Shown piece by piece: positions 16,355 through 24,664 of a stretch of DNA of 50,511 bases. The DNA is from an uncultured Rhodocyclaceae bacterium. GTDB lineage: Bacteria > Pseudomonadota > Gammaproteobacteria > Burkholderiales > Rhodocyclaceae. Under the pieces are notes generated by a model, which had not been told where the DNA came from, did no database searches, and saw only the letters and a program-made list of their open reading frames with translations. The DNA is taken from assembly GCA_900549295.1 (NCBI GenBank), contig URNG01000007.1:1-50511 (forward strand), read 5' to 3'. The position numbers were made by a program, and so were the translations under genes. Position 1 is the first letter of the stretch; the number at the start of each line of letters is the position of its first letter.

Positions 16355-16378
16355 TCGCTTGGCGGCTTTGCCAAGCGA
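16355..16378. repeat. Perfect 9-bp inverted repeat
   Basis: TCGCTTGGC (16355-16363) and GCCAAGCGA (16370-16378) with a six-base loop. No T-run follows. It lies in the non-coding left flank of the island; function unknown. Confidence 0.5.
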
Positions 16379-16546
16379 CAGCTGCTGTCCTTAGAACCCA
16401 AGTCATAGACAGGTCATCGGCCTGACCGGTCGTTCAGCCCCCTGCTGCTTGGACGGCTACAGTAGTGGGCAATGCTGTCCTCTGTTTCCACTTGCTTGAC
16501 TCTGGGGATGTATTTGAGAGCAGCCAGTCCCGTGCAGCCGCTCTAT

Positions 16547-16574
16547 AGCCGCTGTCACTCCTACAGCGGCTTTT
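16547..16574 (+). terminator. Terminator-like hairpin upstream of the defence operon
   Basis: AGCCGCTGT (16547-16555) pairs perfectly with ACAGCGGCT (16563-16571) around a seven-base loop and is followed by a short T-run (16571-16574). It could stop transcription entering from the left and so insulate the defence operon. The T-run is short, so efficiency is uncertain. Confidence 0.45.
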
Positions 16575-16631
16575 CACTGAGGTGGCCATTATGATCTTGC
16601 CATGCTTCCACGCACACCAAGACGTGGCATA

Positions 16632-16709
16632 ATGCGAGAATTTGAACAAACCATGAGAGATATCGCCCGATTAGGCGGGGACGGGCGGGACCGAAGTGAT
16701 GGGAACTAG
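16632..16709 (+). CDS. Possible 25-residue upstream peptide overlapping the methylase start
   Basis: An ATG at 16632 opens a 25-codon frame (MREFEQTMRDIARLGGDGR onwards) that ends at TAG 16707-16709, overlapping the methylase start at 16699 in another frame. A second in-frame ATG is at 16653. A good ribosome-binding site is not visible. It could be a translated leader controlling methylase expression, or chance. Treat as tentative. Confidence 0.2.
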   Translation: MREFEQTMRDIARLGGDGRDRSDGN

Positions 16710-18084
16710 TAGCGAAGCCTTCCGTTTTGTCGACCTATTCGCTGGTTTGGGGGGCTTCCACGTCGCCCTCGAAGAGTTGGAGGGACGTGGTGTGTTCGCT
16801 GCTGAGTGGCAGCCCACGCTGAAGGCCCTCTACAAGGTCAACTTCGGTATCGACGCTTGGGGTGACCTTAATGAACTTGGCAGCGACGAAATCATTGCCC
16901 GAAGCGTGCCCGATCACCACGTCCTTACCGCGGGTTTCCCGTGTCAACCCTTCTCGAAAGCAGGAGACCAACTGGGCTTCAAGGACACAAATCAAGGCAA
17001 TCTCTTCTTCAAGGTGCACGACATCCTGCGCGTCAAGCGGCCGCTACACTTCATCTTGGAGAACGTGCCCAACATCCTCAAGCACGACGGCGGCCGCACC
17101 AAGACAACGATCATCCGCTTGCTGGAGGAGCTCGGATACTCCGTCGACGTAGAGCACTTCTCGCCCCACGAATTCGGCATTCCACAGGTGCGAGACCGCG
17201 CCTACTTCGTAGGTTCACTCGAGGGTCTCGATCATTTCGAGTGGCCGGCGAAGCACAAGGATCCCACCGAAATCCACTGGGTACTGCGCCACGATGCGCA
17301 TTCCAAGCGTGCCATCCCGGAACAGACGCTGCGAGCCATCGACATGTGGGGCGACTTCCTGCGCTGCTCGCCGGCTGCGCTGAAGCTGCCTTCCTTCCCG
17401 ATCTGGGCGATGGAGTTCGGGGCGACCTACCCCTACGAAGACGAAACTCCGTCAGGTGTTTGGACTCGTAGACCTACTTGGGGTCTTCGCCAGATGGGCT
17501 TCAAGGGCAGCTTCGGCCAATCCCTCGAGTGCACGATCAACGAACAAATCACGAGGATACCGAGCCATGCCAACCGCGCAGGCGACTTCCATTTCCCTCA
17601 GTGGAAGCGGACTTTCATCAGGCAGAACCGCGAGTTCTACCAAACCAACCGTTCCTGGATTGATCCCTGGCTAGCACGGTGGAGCCCTCAAGACTTCCCC
17701 TCCAGCTTCCAGAAGTTGGAGTGGAACGCACAGGGTGAAGAGCGCGACATCGACAACTTCGTGCTACAGATACGTGCGTCTGGGCTGCGAGTCAAGCGTC
17801 CCACGACCTCCCCAAGTCTCATTGCCTCCACAGAAACCCAGGTGCCAATCCTCGGTGCTAACCTGACCGGTAAACGTCGCTACATGACTCCTGATGAGTG
17901 CGCTGAACTTCAGTGTCTCGGCGGCATCCAGTTGCCGGCGTCCGACACCGATGCGTATAAGGCCCTCGGCAACGCAGTTAACACTCATGTCGTCAAAGCG
18001 ATCGCAGAACGCCTGTTGCACGGGCTCATCCGGCTCACATCAAGCACCACCCCTGACCTTGAACCATTGAGAGCTACCGCGTGA
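16699..18084 (+). CDS. DNA (cytosine-5) methyltransferase of the defence operon
   Basis: A 461-residue C5-cytosine methyltransferase with all main motifs in order: I (FVDLFAGLGGF, residues 10-20, AdoMet binding), IV (GFPCQPFSKAGDQLGF, catalytic Cys82), VI (ILENVPNI), VIII (QVRDRAYFVG), a target-recognition region of about 180 residues, IX (RYMTPDECAELQCLGG) and X (ALGNAVNTHVVKAI). It transfers a methyl group from AdoMet to C5 of cytosine in a specific site; the site cannot be read from sequence. The ATG at 16699 is chosen over the GTG three bases upstream. Its stop overlaps the next gene by four bases. As first gene of a four-gene operon it most likely protects host DNA from the linked nuclease. 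Confidence 0.93.
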   Translation: MGTSSEAFRFVDLFAGLGGFHVALEELEGRGVFAAEWQPTLKALYKVNFGIDAWGDLNELGSDEIIARSVPDHHVLTAGFPCQPFSKAGDQLGFKDTNQGNLFFKVHDILRVKRPLHFILENVPNILKHDGGRTKTTIIRLLEELGYSVDVEHFSPHEFGIPQVRDRAYFVGSLEGLDHFEWPAKHKDPTEIHWVLRHDAHSKRAIPEQTLRAIDMWGDFLRCSPAALKLPSFPIWAMEFGATYPYEDETPSGVWTRRPTWGLRQMGFKGSFGQSLECTINEQITRIPSHANRAGDFHFPQWKRTFIRQNREFYQTNRSWIDPWLARWSPQDFPSSFQKLEWNAQGEERDIDNFVLQIRASGLRVKRPTTSPSLIASTETQVPILGANLTGKRRYMTPDECAELQCLGGIQLPASDTDAYKALGNAVNTHVVKAIAERLLHGLIRLTSSTTPDLEPLRATA

Positions 18085-20027
18085 CTAACCATAGCGAACA
18101 AGAACACGTAGACGAAGACGACTTCGACGAAGAGGATCCGCGGGTCCAATTGTTGGAGAGCCTCGCCGACGGGTTGGCGATCCTCTCGGAGGCTTCAGAC
18201 ACGCCCAACGGCGTTTCCCCAGTGTCTTCGATGTTCAGCAGCGTCGACGTCGACTTCGCCTCCGATGGATGGACGAACCAACTGGCTGAGATCCAAGGCT
18301 GGCTGTACCTCAGCGATAACCTCCCGCTCACGGGCGGCGAACCCTTCCTTCAGGCGCTCATTGCTGAACTCGAACTCGATCCCACCGACCTCCTTGCCCC
18401 CGGGGCCGCCTCTCCGCCGCTGAGCATCCGCGCGCTGGAACGCCTGAAGGAGCGCGTGGACACCGCCTGTCGGCTGCAGGCCGACTTCCTCGAAGAGCTT
18501 GAGGCCAAGGGCACTAGCCGTGCGACGGCCACCCAGTCCTGGGCTGACGCTTGGGCCGAGATCGACGCGAGCGAGGAAGTGGTAAGTCCGGAGCCGGTCA
18601 CGGCAAAGGCTGCTGTCTGGCCGATCTTCCAACTCACCAAGAAGGCACCTAACCTAACGCCGTCGTACCAACGAGGTGACGTTTGGGGCAATGGTGACCG
18701 GCAGTCCCTAATGGAGTCGATCCTCCGGGGCGTCCCCTTGCCGTCCATCATACTTTTGAGAACAGGATCTTCCACCCCGCATGAGGTTGTCGACGGCAAG
18801 CAGAGGCTCACGGCTATCCTTCGGTTCGTTGGGAAGCATCCTGTTGCCAAGCAGAAGATCGCTGAGGTTAGCGCCCGGCATAGTGGAAAAAAGTTCAACG
18901 AACAAGGACGTCTCGACAACAACGGTCGCAGAGACTTGACGGATCTTTTCAACAACGACTATCCGGCCTTCCGTCGTGCGTGGAAAGCTCTGGAGGGTTA
19001 CGCACTCAAGGCCGCGCATGAGGACGACTATTACTTCCCGTTCAAGTTGCGCGCAACCGGAGACGGCGGACTGGTCGGTCAATACCTTGAGCCTCTCCGC
19101 GGTAAGTACTACACGCAGATCAAGGGCCAAGAGATTAACGTCGCTGGCCAACAACTCTCCGTCGAATCTCTGTTCGAGGACGTTGTGGAGTACACCATTC
19201 CCGTCATCGAGTACACCCAGGCCACCCAGGCTCAGATTCATGAGGTCTTTCGCCTTTACAACAAGCAGGGCGTGCACCTGAACGCGGAAGAGATCCGTAA
19301 CGCTGTCTTCCACGAGGTAGAACTCACTCGCGCGACTCTTGCCGCCGCCGGCGACGCAGACCCGAACACTGATGTCTCAAAAATCGCCGAATCGCTGGCA
19401 GGTGTCGTCGAACTTGGCCGCCTCGGTGAGGCGCTTAGGAGCTACGGTTTTGGGGACACACGCTACAAGCGCACTAAGCTTCTCGCGTGGGTCATCTCGG
19501 TTCTTGTGCATGACACAGCAGGAAAAGACCTGGCATCGACTAGTCGCTATATCGACCAGTTGCTGATCAAGATTCAGAATAGCAAGTCACATCCCTTAGC
19601 CCATTCCCCGACGTTGACCAAGTTGTTCTCGCTGCTGCTAAAAGCTGTCGAACTCCACTCATCGCACGATGAATTGTGGTCCGATCAATTCAAGGATGGC
19701 GGCAATGGTGCCAAGTGGCAGGAACTGCAACTCGTAGGTTCCCTCGTGGGCATTTCCATGGCCTTAGCGGCCTCGCCGAACGACATAGAGGACCGCATCG
19801 AGGCTAATGGTGATGCGATCCGAACTGCGAGCGAGGAATCCACGGACTGGAAACGCCCCGAAAAGACGCAGACAAAAACCCAGTGGGACTACATCGCCAG
19901 GATCAGCAAAAGTCTCCTCGAACTATTGGACATCGACCCTGATCAAGCAGCTGAGGCAGTACGTCTGCAGTTCGGATCCTGCGGCTACGCGTCGTTGCAG
20001 CGGATGCTCATCAAACCGAAAAGTTGA
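18081..20027 (+). CDS. DUF262 (ParB/GmrS-like) protein of the defence operon
   Basis: A 648-residue protein. Residues 1 to about 185 form an acidic extension without recognisable domain; a DUF262 domain follows (about 190-460), with PSYQRGDVWGNGDRQSLMESILRG, the diagnostic DGKQR motif at 238-242 (usually DGQQR) and the later segment IHEVFRLYNKQGVHLNAEEIRN. DUF262 is a ParB/sulfiredoxin-fold domain that uses nucleotides; in GmrSD and BrxU it is paired with a DUF1524 HNH nuclease. No HNH motif is seen in the C-terminal part (about 460-648), so DNA cutting is probably left to the last gene. It starts with GTG overlapping the methylase stop (18081-18084). It is a candidate nucleotide-dependent sensor or regulator. 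Confidence 0.85.
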   Translation: MTNHSEQEHVDEDDFDEEDPRVQLLESLADGLAILSEASDTPNGVSPVSSMFSSVDVDFASDGWTNQLAEIQGWLYLSDNLPLTGGEPFLQALIAELELDPTDLLAPGAASPPLSIRALERLKERVDTACRLQADFLEELEAKGTSRATATQSWADAWAEIDASEEVVSPEPVTAKAAVWPIFQLTKKAPNLTPSYQRGDVWGNGDRQSLMESILRGVPLPSIILLRTGSSTPHEVVDGKQRLTAILRFVGKHPVAKQKIAEVSARHSGKKFNEQGRLDNNGRRDLTDLFNNDYPAFRRAWKALEGYALKAAHEDDYYFPFKLRATGDGGLVGQYLEPLRGKYYTQIKGQEINVAGQQLSVESLFEDVVEYTIPVIEYTQATQAQIHEVFRLYNKQGVHLNAEEIRNAVFHEVELTRATLAAAGDADPNTDVSKIAESLAGVVELGRLGEALRSYGFGDTRYKRTKLLAWVISVLVHDTAGKDLASTSRYIDQLLIKIQNSKSHPLAHSPTLTKLFSLLLKAVELHSSHDELWSDQFKDGGNGAKWQELQLVGSLVGISMALAASPNDIEDRIEANGDAIRTASEESTDWKRPEKTQTKTQWDYIARISKSLLELLDIDPDQAAEAVRLQFGSCGYASLQRMLIKPKS

Positions 20028-22843
20028 AAGCGGTGCCAGTAAGCTCCCCGCTCGTCGAGCACGTCTACTTCCATCCACCCGTTCCGCAGGAAGCGGACTC
20101 GTGGTGGACCCGCTACAAGGCTCAACTCACCGGCTTGACCGAAACAGCGCGGGCCTCAGTTGAAGCAGACTCCCGCTACATTCTCCAGCGCGGAATCTTG
20201 TCAGCCGACACCGCGAAACCCGAAGAGTGGTCATCCCGCCGCTCGCGCACGGGACTTGTAATGGGTTCGGTCCAGTCAGGCAAGACCGCTTCTATGCTGG
20301 GTGTCTCAGCCCTGGCCATCGACAACGGCATAGACATCATCGTCGTACTCGCAGGGACTCGTCTTTCCTTGTGGCGCCAGACCTATGAGAGACTGGTGCA
20401 GCAGTTGGACTCTGGGGAGGAGAACGCACAGAAGATCAAGCGTCGCCTGCTGTGCCCGCCTCCTGGCATCGCAATGTCAGAGCAGACACTCCCACTGACA
20501 ACTACCTACCGGCTGCCGCCGGCACAGGTTCGCCAACGCCTGAGTCAGGGTAAGCCACTGATCATCGTGGCGATGAAGCAGACTGACCATCTGCATGCCT
20601 TGGCAGCAAGCCTCCGCGCCAACGTCTTTAGCGCAGTCAAGGAGCTTGGTCGCACCGTCCAAATGCTCGTGCTTGACGACGAGGCCGACGATGGCTCTAT
20701 TCTCGATGCCATCGTAGAGTCTTCGCAGGACCCCATTTACGGCAGATTGAAGCAGATCCCGCGTGCGATCGCTAACCTCTGGGATCCACCCCAGGGTTCG
20801 CCTGAAAATCTGTTCTCGACTTACATCGCCTACACGGCGACACCCCAGGCCAACCTCCTTCAGGAGGACCACAACCCCCTAGCGCCGCGAGACTTCCTGA
20901 TCTCTCTTCGCACGCCGCTCGATGTCGGCCATCCAGTAGACACAAGCGACCCTGGCAACCTCAACGCCCCCCGCTCATCGACCTACCCAGAGGCTGTGGG
21001 GATCCGCTCTTACTACACCGGTGGTGAGGTCTTCTACCGCCGCGCGGAGGCAGCCGGCCTGTGCGTGCCCACCAACTCCGTGCAGCAAGACCTCGCCGAC
21101 GCCGTCCGAGCTTTCTTGGTGGCGGGCGCCATCCGCCTGCACCGCTCTGGCAGACTTGGCCCGGCGTCGGCAGTCACTACCCAGTTCGACGCCGAGCACG
21201 AAGCACTTACTTGCCTGGCTCCGCCGCACTCGATGCTCTACCACCCCTCTGCCGCGATCACGGATCACTTCAGGGGCGCTGAGGACATCCTGCTCTGGGC
21301 AGGGATCCAGGACCGGGCGACGGCGCGAAATTTGCTTGACGCAGGTGACGCAAGGCTCCCCGATAGTTTGGTGAATGACCTACAGGCGGACCCCGCCCCG
21401 TGGGCGCAATGGCTCGACAAGTACCGAACCTCCGCCGAAGCAATAGAAAGCGAGTTCAACGTTCTGCCGCCGATATCATTCCCAGATTGGCAGACCATCG
21501 AAACCCTGCTCATCGAAGAGATGATCCCGGGGACTAGGGTCGCCGTGGTCAATAGTGACCCCAACGCTGATGACCGTCCTGCGTACACGCCGAGCCAGGA
21601 CCCGGCAACCGGCAAGTGGAGAGCCGCTCGTGACATCTGCACGATCTTCGTCTCAGGTAACGTCATGGCCCGGGGACTGACCCTGGAAGGGATGACTACA
21701 GCGCTATTCCAACGTACATCGGCCAACCCACTAGCCGACACTCAGATGCAGATGCAGCGCTGGTTCGGATATCGCGGATCCTATATCGAACTTTGCCGCG
21801 TCTTCGCTTCGAGCGCTCAACTCGCACTTTTCCGCGCTTACCACGATGTCGACGAAGCGGTGCGCACAGCTATCACAGAGCGCATGATGAACGGCTCCCC
21901 TGAGCCGGCTGTTTTGCAGGGCCTCAACTTCGAGGCCACCGGAAAGATAGCGAGCGTTGGCAACCTTCCCCTGTCTCCAGGAGCTCGCCCCTTTGTCACT
22001 GTCATCAATGACGGCAAGCAGGAGGATCCTAATGCGGACGTCGTTGCGGAACTCTTTGCGCGCCCCTCTAGCAATCTCACTGTGGCCGACGTGCAGCGAG
22101 GCCGGATCCTGGACGTACCGCTCAAACTTACAGAGGCCGCCGAACTCTTGGACCGCCTGACTTATGCCCAGTACCGGCCAGGGAACGAAGGTTTCCACGC
22201 GGAATTCTGGAGTGGCATCGAAGCCCGAGCACACGCGGTCAGCCCACTCTCAGACCGCCCGTTCTACCGACCGCCTGTAAGACACGGTGAGGGGGGCTTG
22301 ACCCGACGCGCATGCCCTTATGCCATCGCCGCCTACCTTCGGCTCTGGTCGGCCAGCCTAGCTCGCTCGATCACGGGACTGTTTGTTACCGGCCGCCCCG
22401 GCGAATTATGGTCCTATGCCAACCTTGGTCTCAAGACGGCTGAGCAGCCGAGATTCTGGGTCGGCATTCGCTACGGAGATGGTGCCGAGGTGTCCAATGG
22501 TCCGCTGGCGCGGCTCCCTTTCAAGATTCGTGCCACCGAAAAGAGAGTGGTCGGAGGCGAACTCAAGACGACTTGGGGAGCAAGCGACCCCAACGCTGGC
22601 CCGAACCAGTATCGCGGCGACGTTTACTTCGACTACTACCACAGATACGGTGCCGCGCCGTCGATCGGCATCACAACATGGCGACCCAGCGGCTCCGACG
22701 GTCAGATCCTCTTCTACGTCAATCAACATCCGGGCGACCTGTACCCCACGGTCGCAGTCGGAGTTTGCCTGCCTGCGGGAGGTCCCGAGCAGTTCGCAGC
22801 TACCCGTGCTGGGGCGGCCACCGCGACAAGGAGCCTTCCATGA
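20024..22843 (+). CDS. Z1-domain SF2-like ATPase of the defence operon
   Basis: A 939-residue protein with the Z1 domain (PF10593 type), a superfamily-2 helicase relative found in restriction-type systems. Seen are Walker A GSVQSGKT (Lys87), Walker B LVLDDEADDGS (218-222 DDEAD), motif III TAYTATPQANLL, and the Z1 signature GNVMARGLTLEGM followed by DTQMQMQRWFGYRGSY. It probably hydrolyses ATP and moves on or remodels DNA for the linked nuclease. The start is TTG at 20024, overlapping the DUF262 stop (20024-20027); a GTG at 20033 is an alternative that removes only three residues. The last 400 or so residues have no motif I recognise. Confidence 0.9.
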   Translation: MKAVPVSSPLVEHVYFHPPVPQEADSWWTRYKAQLTGLTETARASVEADSRYILQRGILSADTAKPEEWSSRRSRTGLVMGSVQSGKTASMLGVSALAIDNGIDIIVVLAGTRLSLWRQTYERLVQQLDSGEENAQKIKRRLLCPPPGIAMSEQTLPLTTTYRLPPAQVRQRLSQGKPLIIVAMKQTDHLHALAASLRANVFSAVKELGRTVQMLVLDDEADDGSILDAIVESSQDPIYGRLKQIPRAIANLWDPPQGSPENLFSTYIAYTATPQANLLQEDHNPLAPRDFLISLRTPLDVGHPVDTSDPGNLNAPRSSTYPEAVGIRSYYTGGEVFYRRAEAAGLCVPTNSVQQDLADAVRAFLVAGAIRLHRSGRLGPASAVTTQFDAEHEALTCLAPPHSMLYHPSAAITDHFRGAEDILLWAGIQDRATARNLLDAGDARLPDSLVNDLQADPAPWAQWLDKYRTSAEAIESEFNVLPPISFPDWQTIETLLIEEMIPGTRVAVVNSDPNADDRPAYTPSQDPATGKWRAARDICTIFVSGNVMARGLTLEGMTTALFQRTSANPLADTQMQMQRWFGYRGSYIELCRVFASSAQLALFRAYHDVDEAVRTAITERMMNGSPEPAVLQGLNFEATGKIASVGNLPLSPGARPFVTVINDGKQEDPNADVVAELFARPSSNLTVADVQRGRILDVPLKLTEAAELLDRLTYAQYRPGNEGFHAEFWSGIEARAHAVSPLSDRPFYRPPVRHGEGGLTRRACPYAIAAYLRLWSASLARSITGLFVTGRPGELWSYANLGLKTAEQPRFWVGIRYGDGAEVSNGPLARLPFKIRATEKRVVGGELKTTWGASDPNAGPNQYRGDVYFDYYHRYGAAPSIGITTWRPSGSDGQILFYVNQHPGDLYPTVAVGVCLPAGGPEQFAATRAGAATATRSLP

Positions 22844-23901
22844 CTAGCTACGAAGAAGTTCTCGAGCAGATCAACGTCGTGCCGGCGGGTCTCACCGGAA
22901 ATGACCGAACTATCAATTGGTTGACCGAAGCACAGGTGGTCGGTGTCGCCCGGAACAGTCGCGGACACTTGGAACTGTTCCTTGCAGGCGAGCAACTCAA
23001 GCCCCGGACCAGCGCGGTGAAGTCAGCGATTCACTACCACTCGTGGCACCGTGACACCCAGCCGCCACTAAGCGCAAACCGCATCCTATTACCTGCTCTG
23101 GGGCACTTCGATCAGGTTGGTGCCTTCATTGCCGCCGAACTATTGCGCGAGAAAGCTGACGCCAATCTGGAGCGCGCTTTCGCCGTCACCGAGCCCTTGA
23201 TCGAGCTCGCCATCAAGCGTCTGGAGATATCCGCGAACGCCATCATCGGACTTGTCGGGGAACTGCTCCTTCTCGACGTTCTCTGCCGCCGCGCAGATGA
23301 TATGTACGTCGGGCCGGTCGTCCAGGCTTGGGATGGCTGGCACCGCTCGGCAAGGGACCTTACGTGGGAGGGCACGGGCGTGGAGATAAAGACCACAACT
23401 CGCGCTACTTCAAGCCACGCCGTCCATGGCGTGCACCAGATCGAGCCTGCCGCTGCCACTGATGACAGCGTCGGGGAATCGCGCCTGCTCCTCGTAAGCA
23501 TCGGTCTGCGACATGCAGATTCCAATATGCCTGCCTTGTCGATCCAATCCCTGGTGGAGAGCATCGTCGCGCGACTCCGCGCGAGCGGGGCTAGCGGCTT
23601 GGTCGACGAGTTTCTTAAACGGATAGCCATGTACGGCTCGGAGTCGGGTATTGGATACGAGCATGCCACGATGGCCAACGAGGCTCCGTTCACCACTCCG
23701 TTTAGCGTGACCTTCGTCCGAGGCTACGACATGGCAGACCCGGCCGTCGAGGTGCTGCGGCGCGATGACCTTGTCGCCCACCAGCATGTGGACGCACAGT
23801 CGCTCACCTTCCGCGTGGAACTTCCCGCGACGATCAGCTTGAACAACCCCATCGCAGGTGCCCGACGCGTCGCGGAGGCGATCCTGGGCCTGCACAGTTA
23901 G
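22840..23901 (+). CDS. PD-(D/E)XK nuclease (DUF4420) of the defence operon
   Basis: A 353-residue protein matching the DUF4420/PD-(D/E)XK motif family that accompanies Z1 proteins. The nuclease core is visible: Glu141 in LVGELLLLDVL, Asp173 in SARDLTWEG, and Glu182-x-Lys184 in VEIKTTTRA. It is the likely DNA-cutting enzyme. The frame is open upstream to 22573, but the ATG at 22840, overlapping the Z1 stop by four bases and preceded by AAGGAG, is the natural start. It closes the operon. No AIPR protein or Vsr endonuclease follows, although these often accompany the family. Confidence 0.88.
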   Translation: MTSYEEVLEQINVVPAGLTGNDRTINWLTEAQVVGVARNSRGHLELFLAGEQLKPRTSAVKSAIHYHSWHRDTQPPLSANRILLPALGHFDQVGAFIAAELLREKADANLERAFAVTEPLIELAIKRLEISANAIIGLVGELLLLDVLCRRADDMYVGPVVQAWDGWHRSARDLTWEGTGVEIKTTTRATSSHAVHGVHQIEPAAATDDSVGESRLLLVSIGLRHADSNMPALSIQSLVESIVARLRASGASGLVDEFLKRIAMYGSESGIGYEHATMANEAPFTTPFSVTFVRGYDMADPAVEVLRRDDLVAHQHVDAQSLTFRVELPATISLNNPIAGARRVAEAILGLHS

Positions 23902-24311
23902 GGACGCTCTGCAAAACGCGCTGAGAAGTACTCCAGTGCCCGGTCATGTAGCCAACCTACCACCTCTCATATGCAACGCTCAACGCTTCTCTGGCGCTGG
24001 TCGTAGAGGCGTTGAACGATTCCGGAGAGCCCGATCAGACTGCGGCGCCATTAGTCGAAAGGACTCAGTAGGTTCTTCTCGACGAACTGCTTTGCCATCC
24101 AAACCCGTCGCCCGTAATCTGGTTGCGATCGACTGCTTCCGCTGCATCACTGAACTACGACTTGGCAACCTGAATGTCTCTTCAGGGTCGGGAGCACATA
24201 TTCACCGGATCAATAAGCGGCCGTTCAAGGTTGTCAGAGTCGAGGGGCGGCTTACCGCCACATTGCCGCCCGACATCGAGCGGAAGGTGAATGACCGGAT
24301 TGGCCGAGTAA

Positions 24312-24332
24312 CCGCCGGACTGGCGGGTTTTT
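24312..24332 (+). terminator. Weak terminator-like hairpin downstream of the defence operon
   Basis: CCGCC (24312-24316) pairs with GGCGG (24322-24326) around five bases, followed by G and TTTTT (24328-24332). The stem is short. It lies about 410 bases after the nuclease stop, so it may end the operon transcript or belong to the adjacent IS remnant. Confidence 0.35.
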
Positions 24333-24335
24333 GTT

Positions 24336-24425
24336 GGAATAGGTGGCCAACTTTGGGCCATTATGGATCGCGGGTTTCGAGAGTTATGGGTGGCTTGTTT
24401 GGGGTGGAGTACGCAGTTCACGTAA
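24336..24425 (+). repeat. IS21-like repeats (right border of island, inverted relative to left)
   Basis: On the + strand, imperfect units start at 24336 (GGAATAGGTGGC), 24360 (ATTATGGATCGC) and 24383 (GTTATGGGTGGC), about 24 bases apart, followed by GGAGTACGCAGT near 24407. The left border at 16157-16238 shows the same order on the - strand (GGAATCGGTGGC, then GGAATACGCAGT). The two borders are therefore inverted relative to each other. The match is partial and the IS21 assignment is tentative. Confidence 0.4.
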
Positions 24426-24588
24426 CGGCGGGCCTTCCGGGCCAGTTCCCCTGCCGTTCCCCCGTCCGGTTTCACCCCCCCTCCCTGTTCGCACGCTCGA
24501 ATAAGGGTGTAACGAGCAAGCAGGTGCATCAGCCGAACGGATACTCTCCCAAGGCGTCTTCATGATCGGCAAGCAGGCGTTGATGGAT

Positions 24589-24642
24589 ATGGAACCTCCG
24601 CTGAATGGTTCCATTGTGGGCAATAAGCACCAAAATGGAACC
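24589..24642. repeat. ATGGAACC inverted and direct repeats
   Basis: ATGGAACC (24589-24596) and its reverse complement GGTTCCAT (24607-24614) form an 8-bp stem; ATGGAACC occurs again at 24635-24642. Such TGGAACC repeats are often seen at the ends of IS21-type elements. No transposase gene is present. Confidence 0.35.
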
Positions 24643-24664
24643 GCCGTGTCCAATCCACCCGGTG

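Larger units (their letters stand above)
15975..16631. other. Non-coding flank of the defence island
   Basis: No gene is supported in this stretch. Short open frames exist (for example 16434-16649 on the - strand) but none has a ribosome-binding site or a recognisable domain. It contains the 24-base repeat array at 16157-16238 and two perfect hairpins at 16355-16378 and 16547-16571. Base composition is more mixed than in the neighbouring core genes. It looks like decayed mobile-element DNA. Confidence 0.55.
23902..24664. other. Non-coding right flank of the defence island
   Basis: No gene is supported. An open frame at 23858-24565 (+) overlaps the nuclease gene end and lacks a ribosome-binding site and any domain. 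The stretch holds a weak terminator-like hairpin at 24312-24332, an IS21-like repeat array at 24336-24425 and an inverted repeat at 24589-24614. It appears to be mobile-element debris. Confidence 0.55.

Noticed and set aside
16434..16649. 71-residue minus-strand frame in the left flank
   Set aside because: No family resemblance or ribosome-binding site; runs through the terminator-like hairpin.
15975..16698. tRNA gene as integration site of the island
   Set aside because: I looked for a cloverleaf and a conserved T-loop in both flanks and saw none.
23858..24565. 235-residue open frame after the DUF4420 gene
   Set aside because: It starts inside the nuclease gene, has no ribosome-binding site or domain, and crosses the IS21-like repeats.
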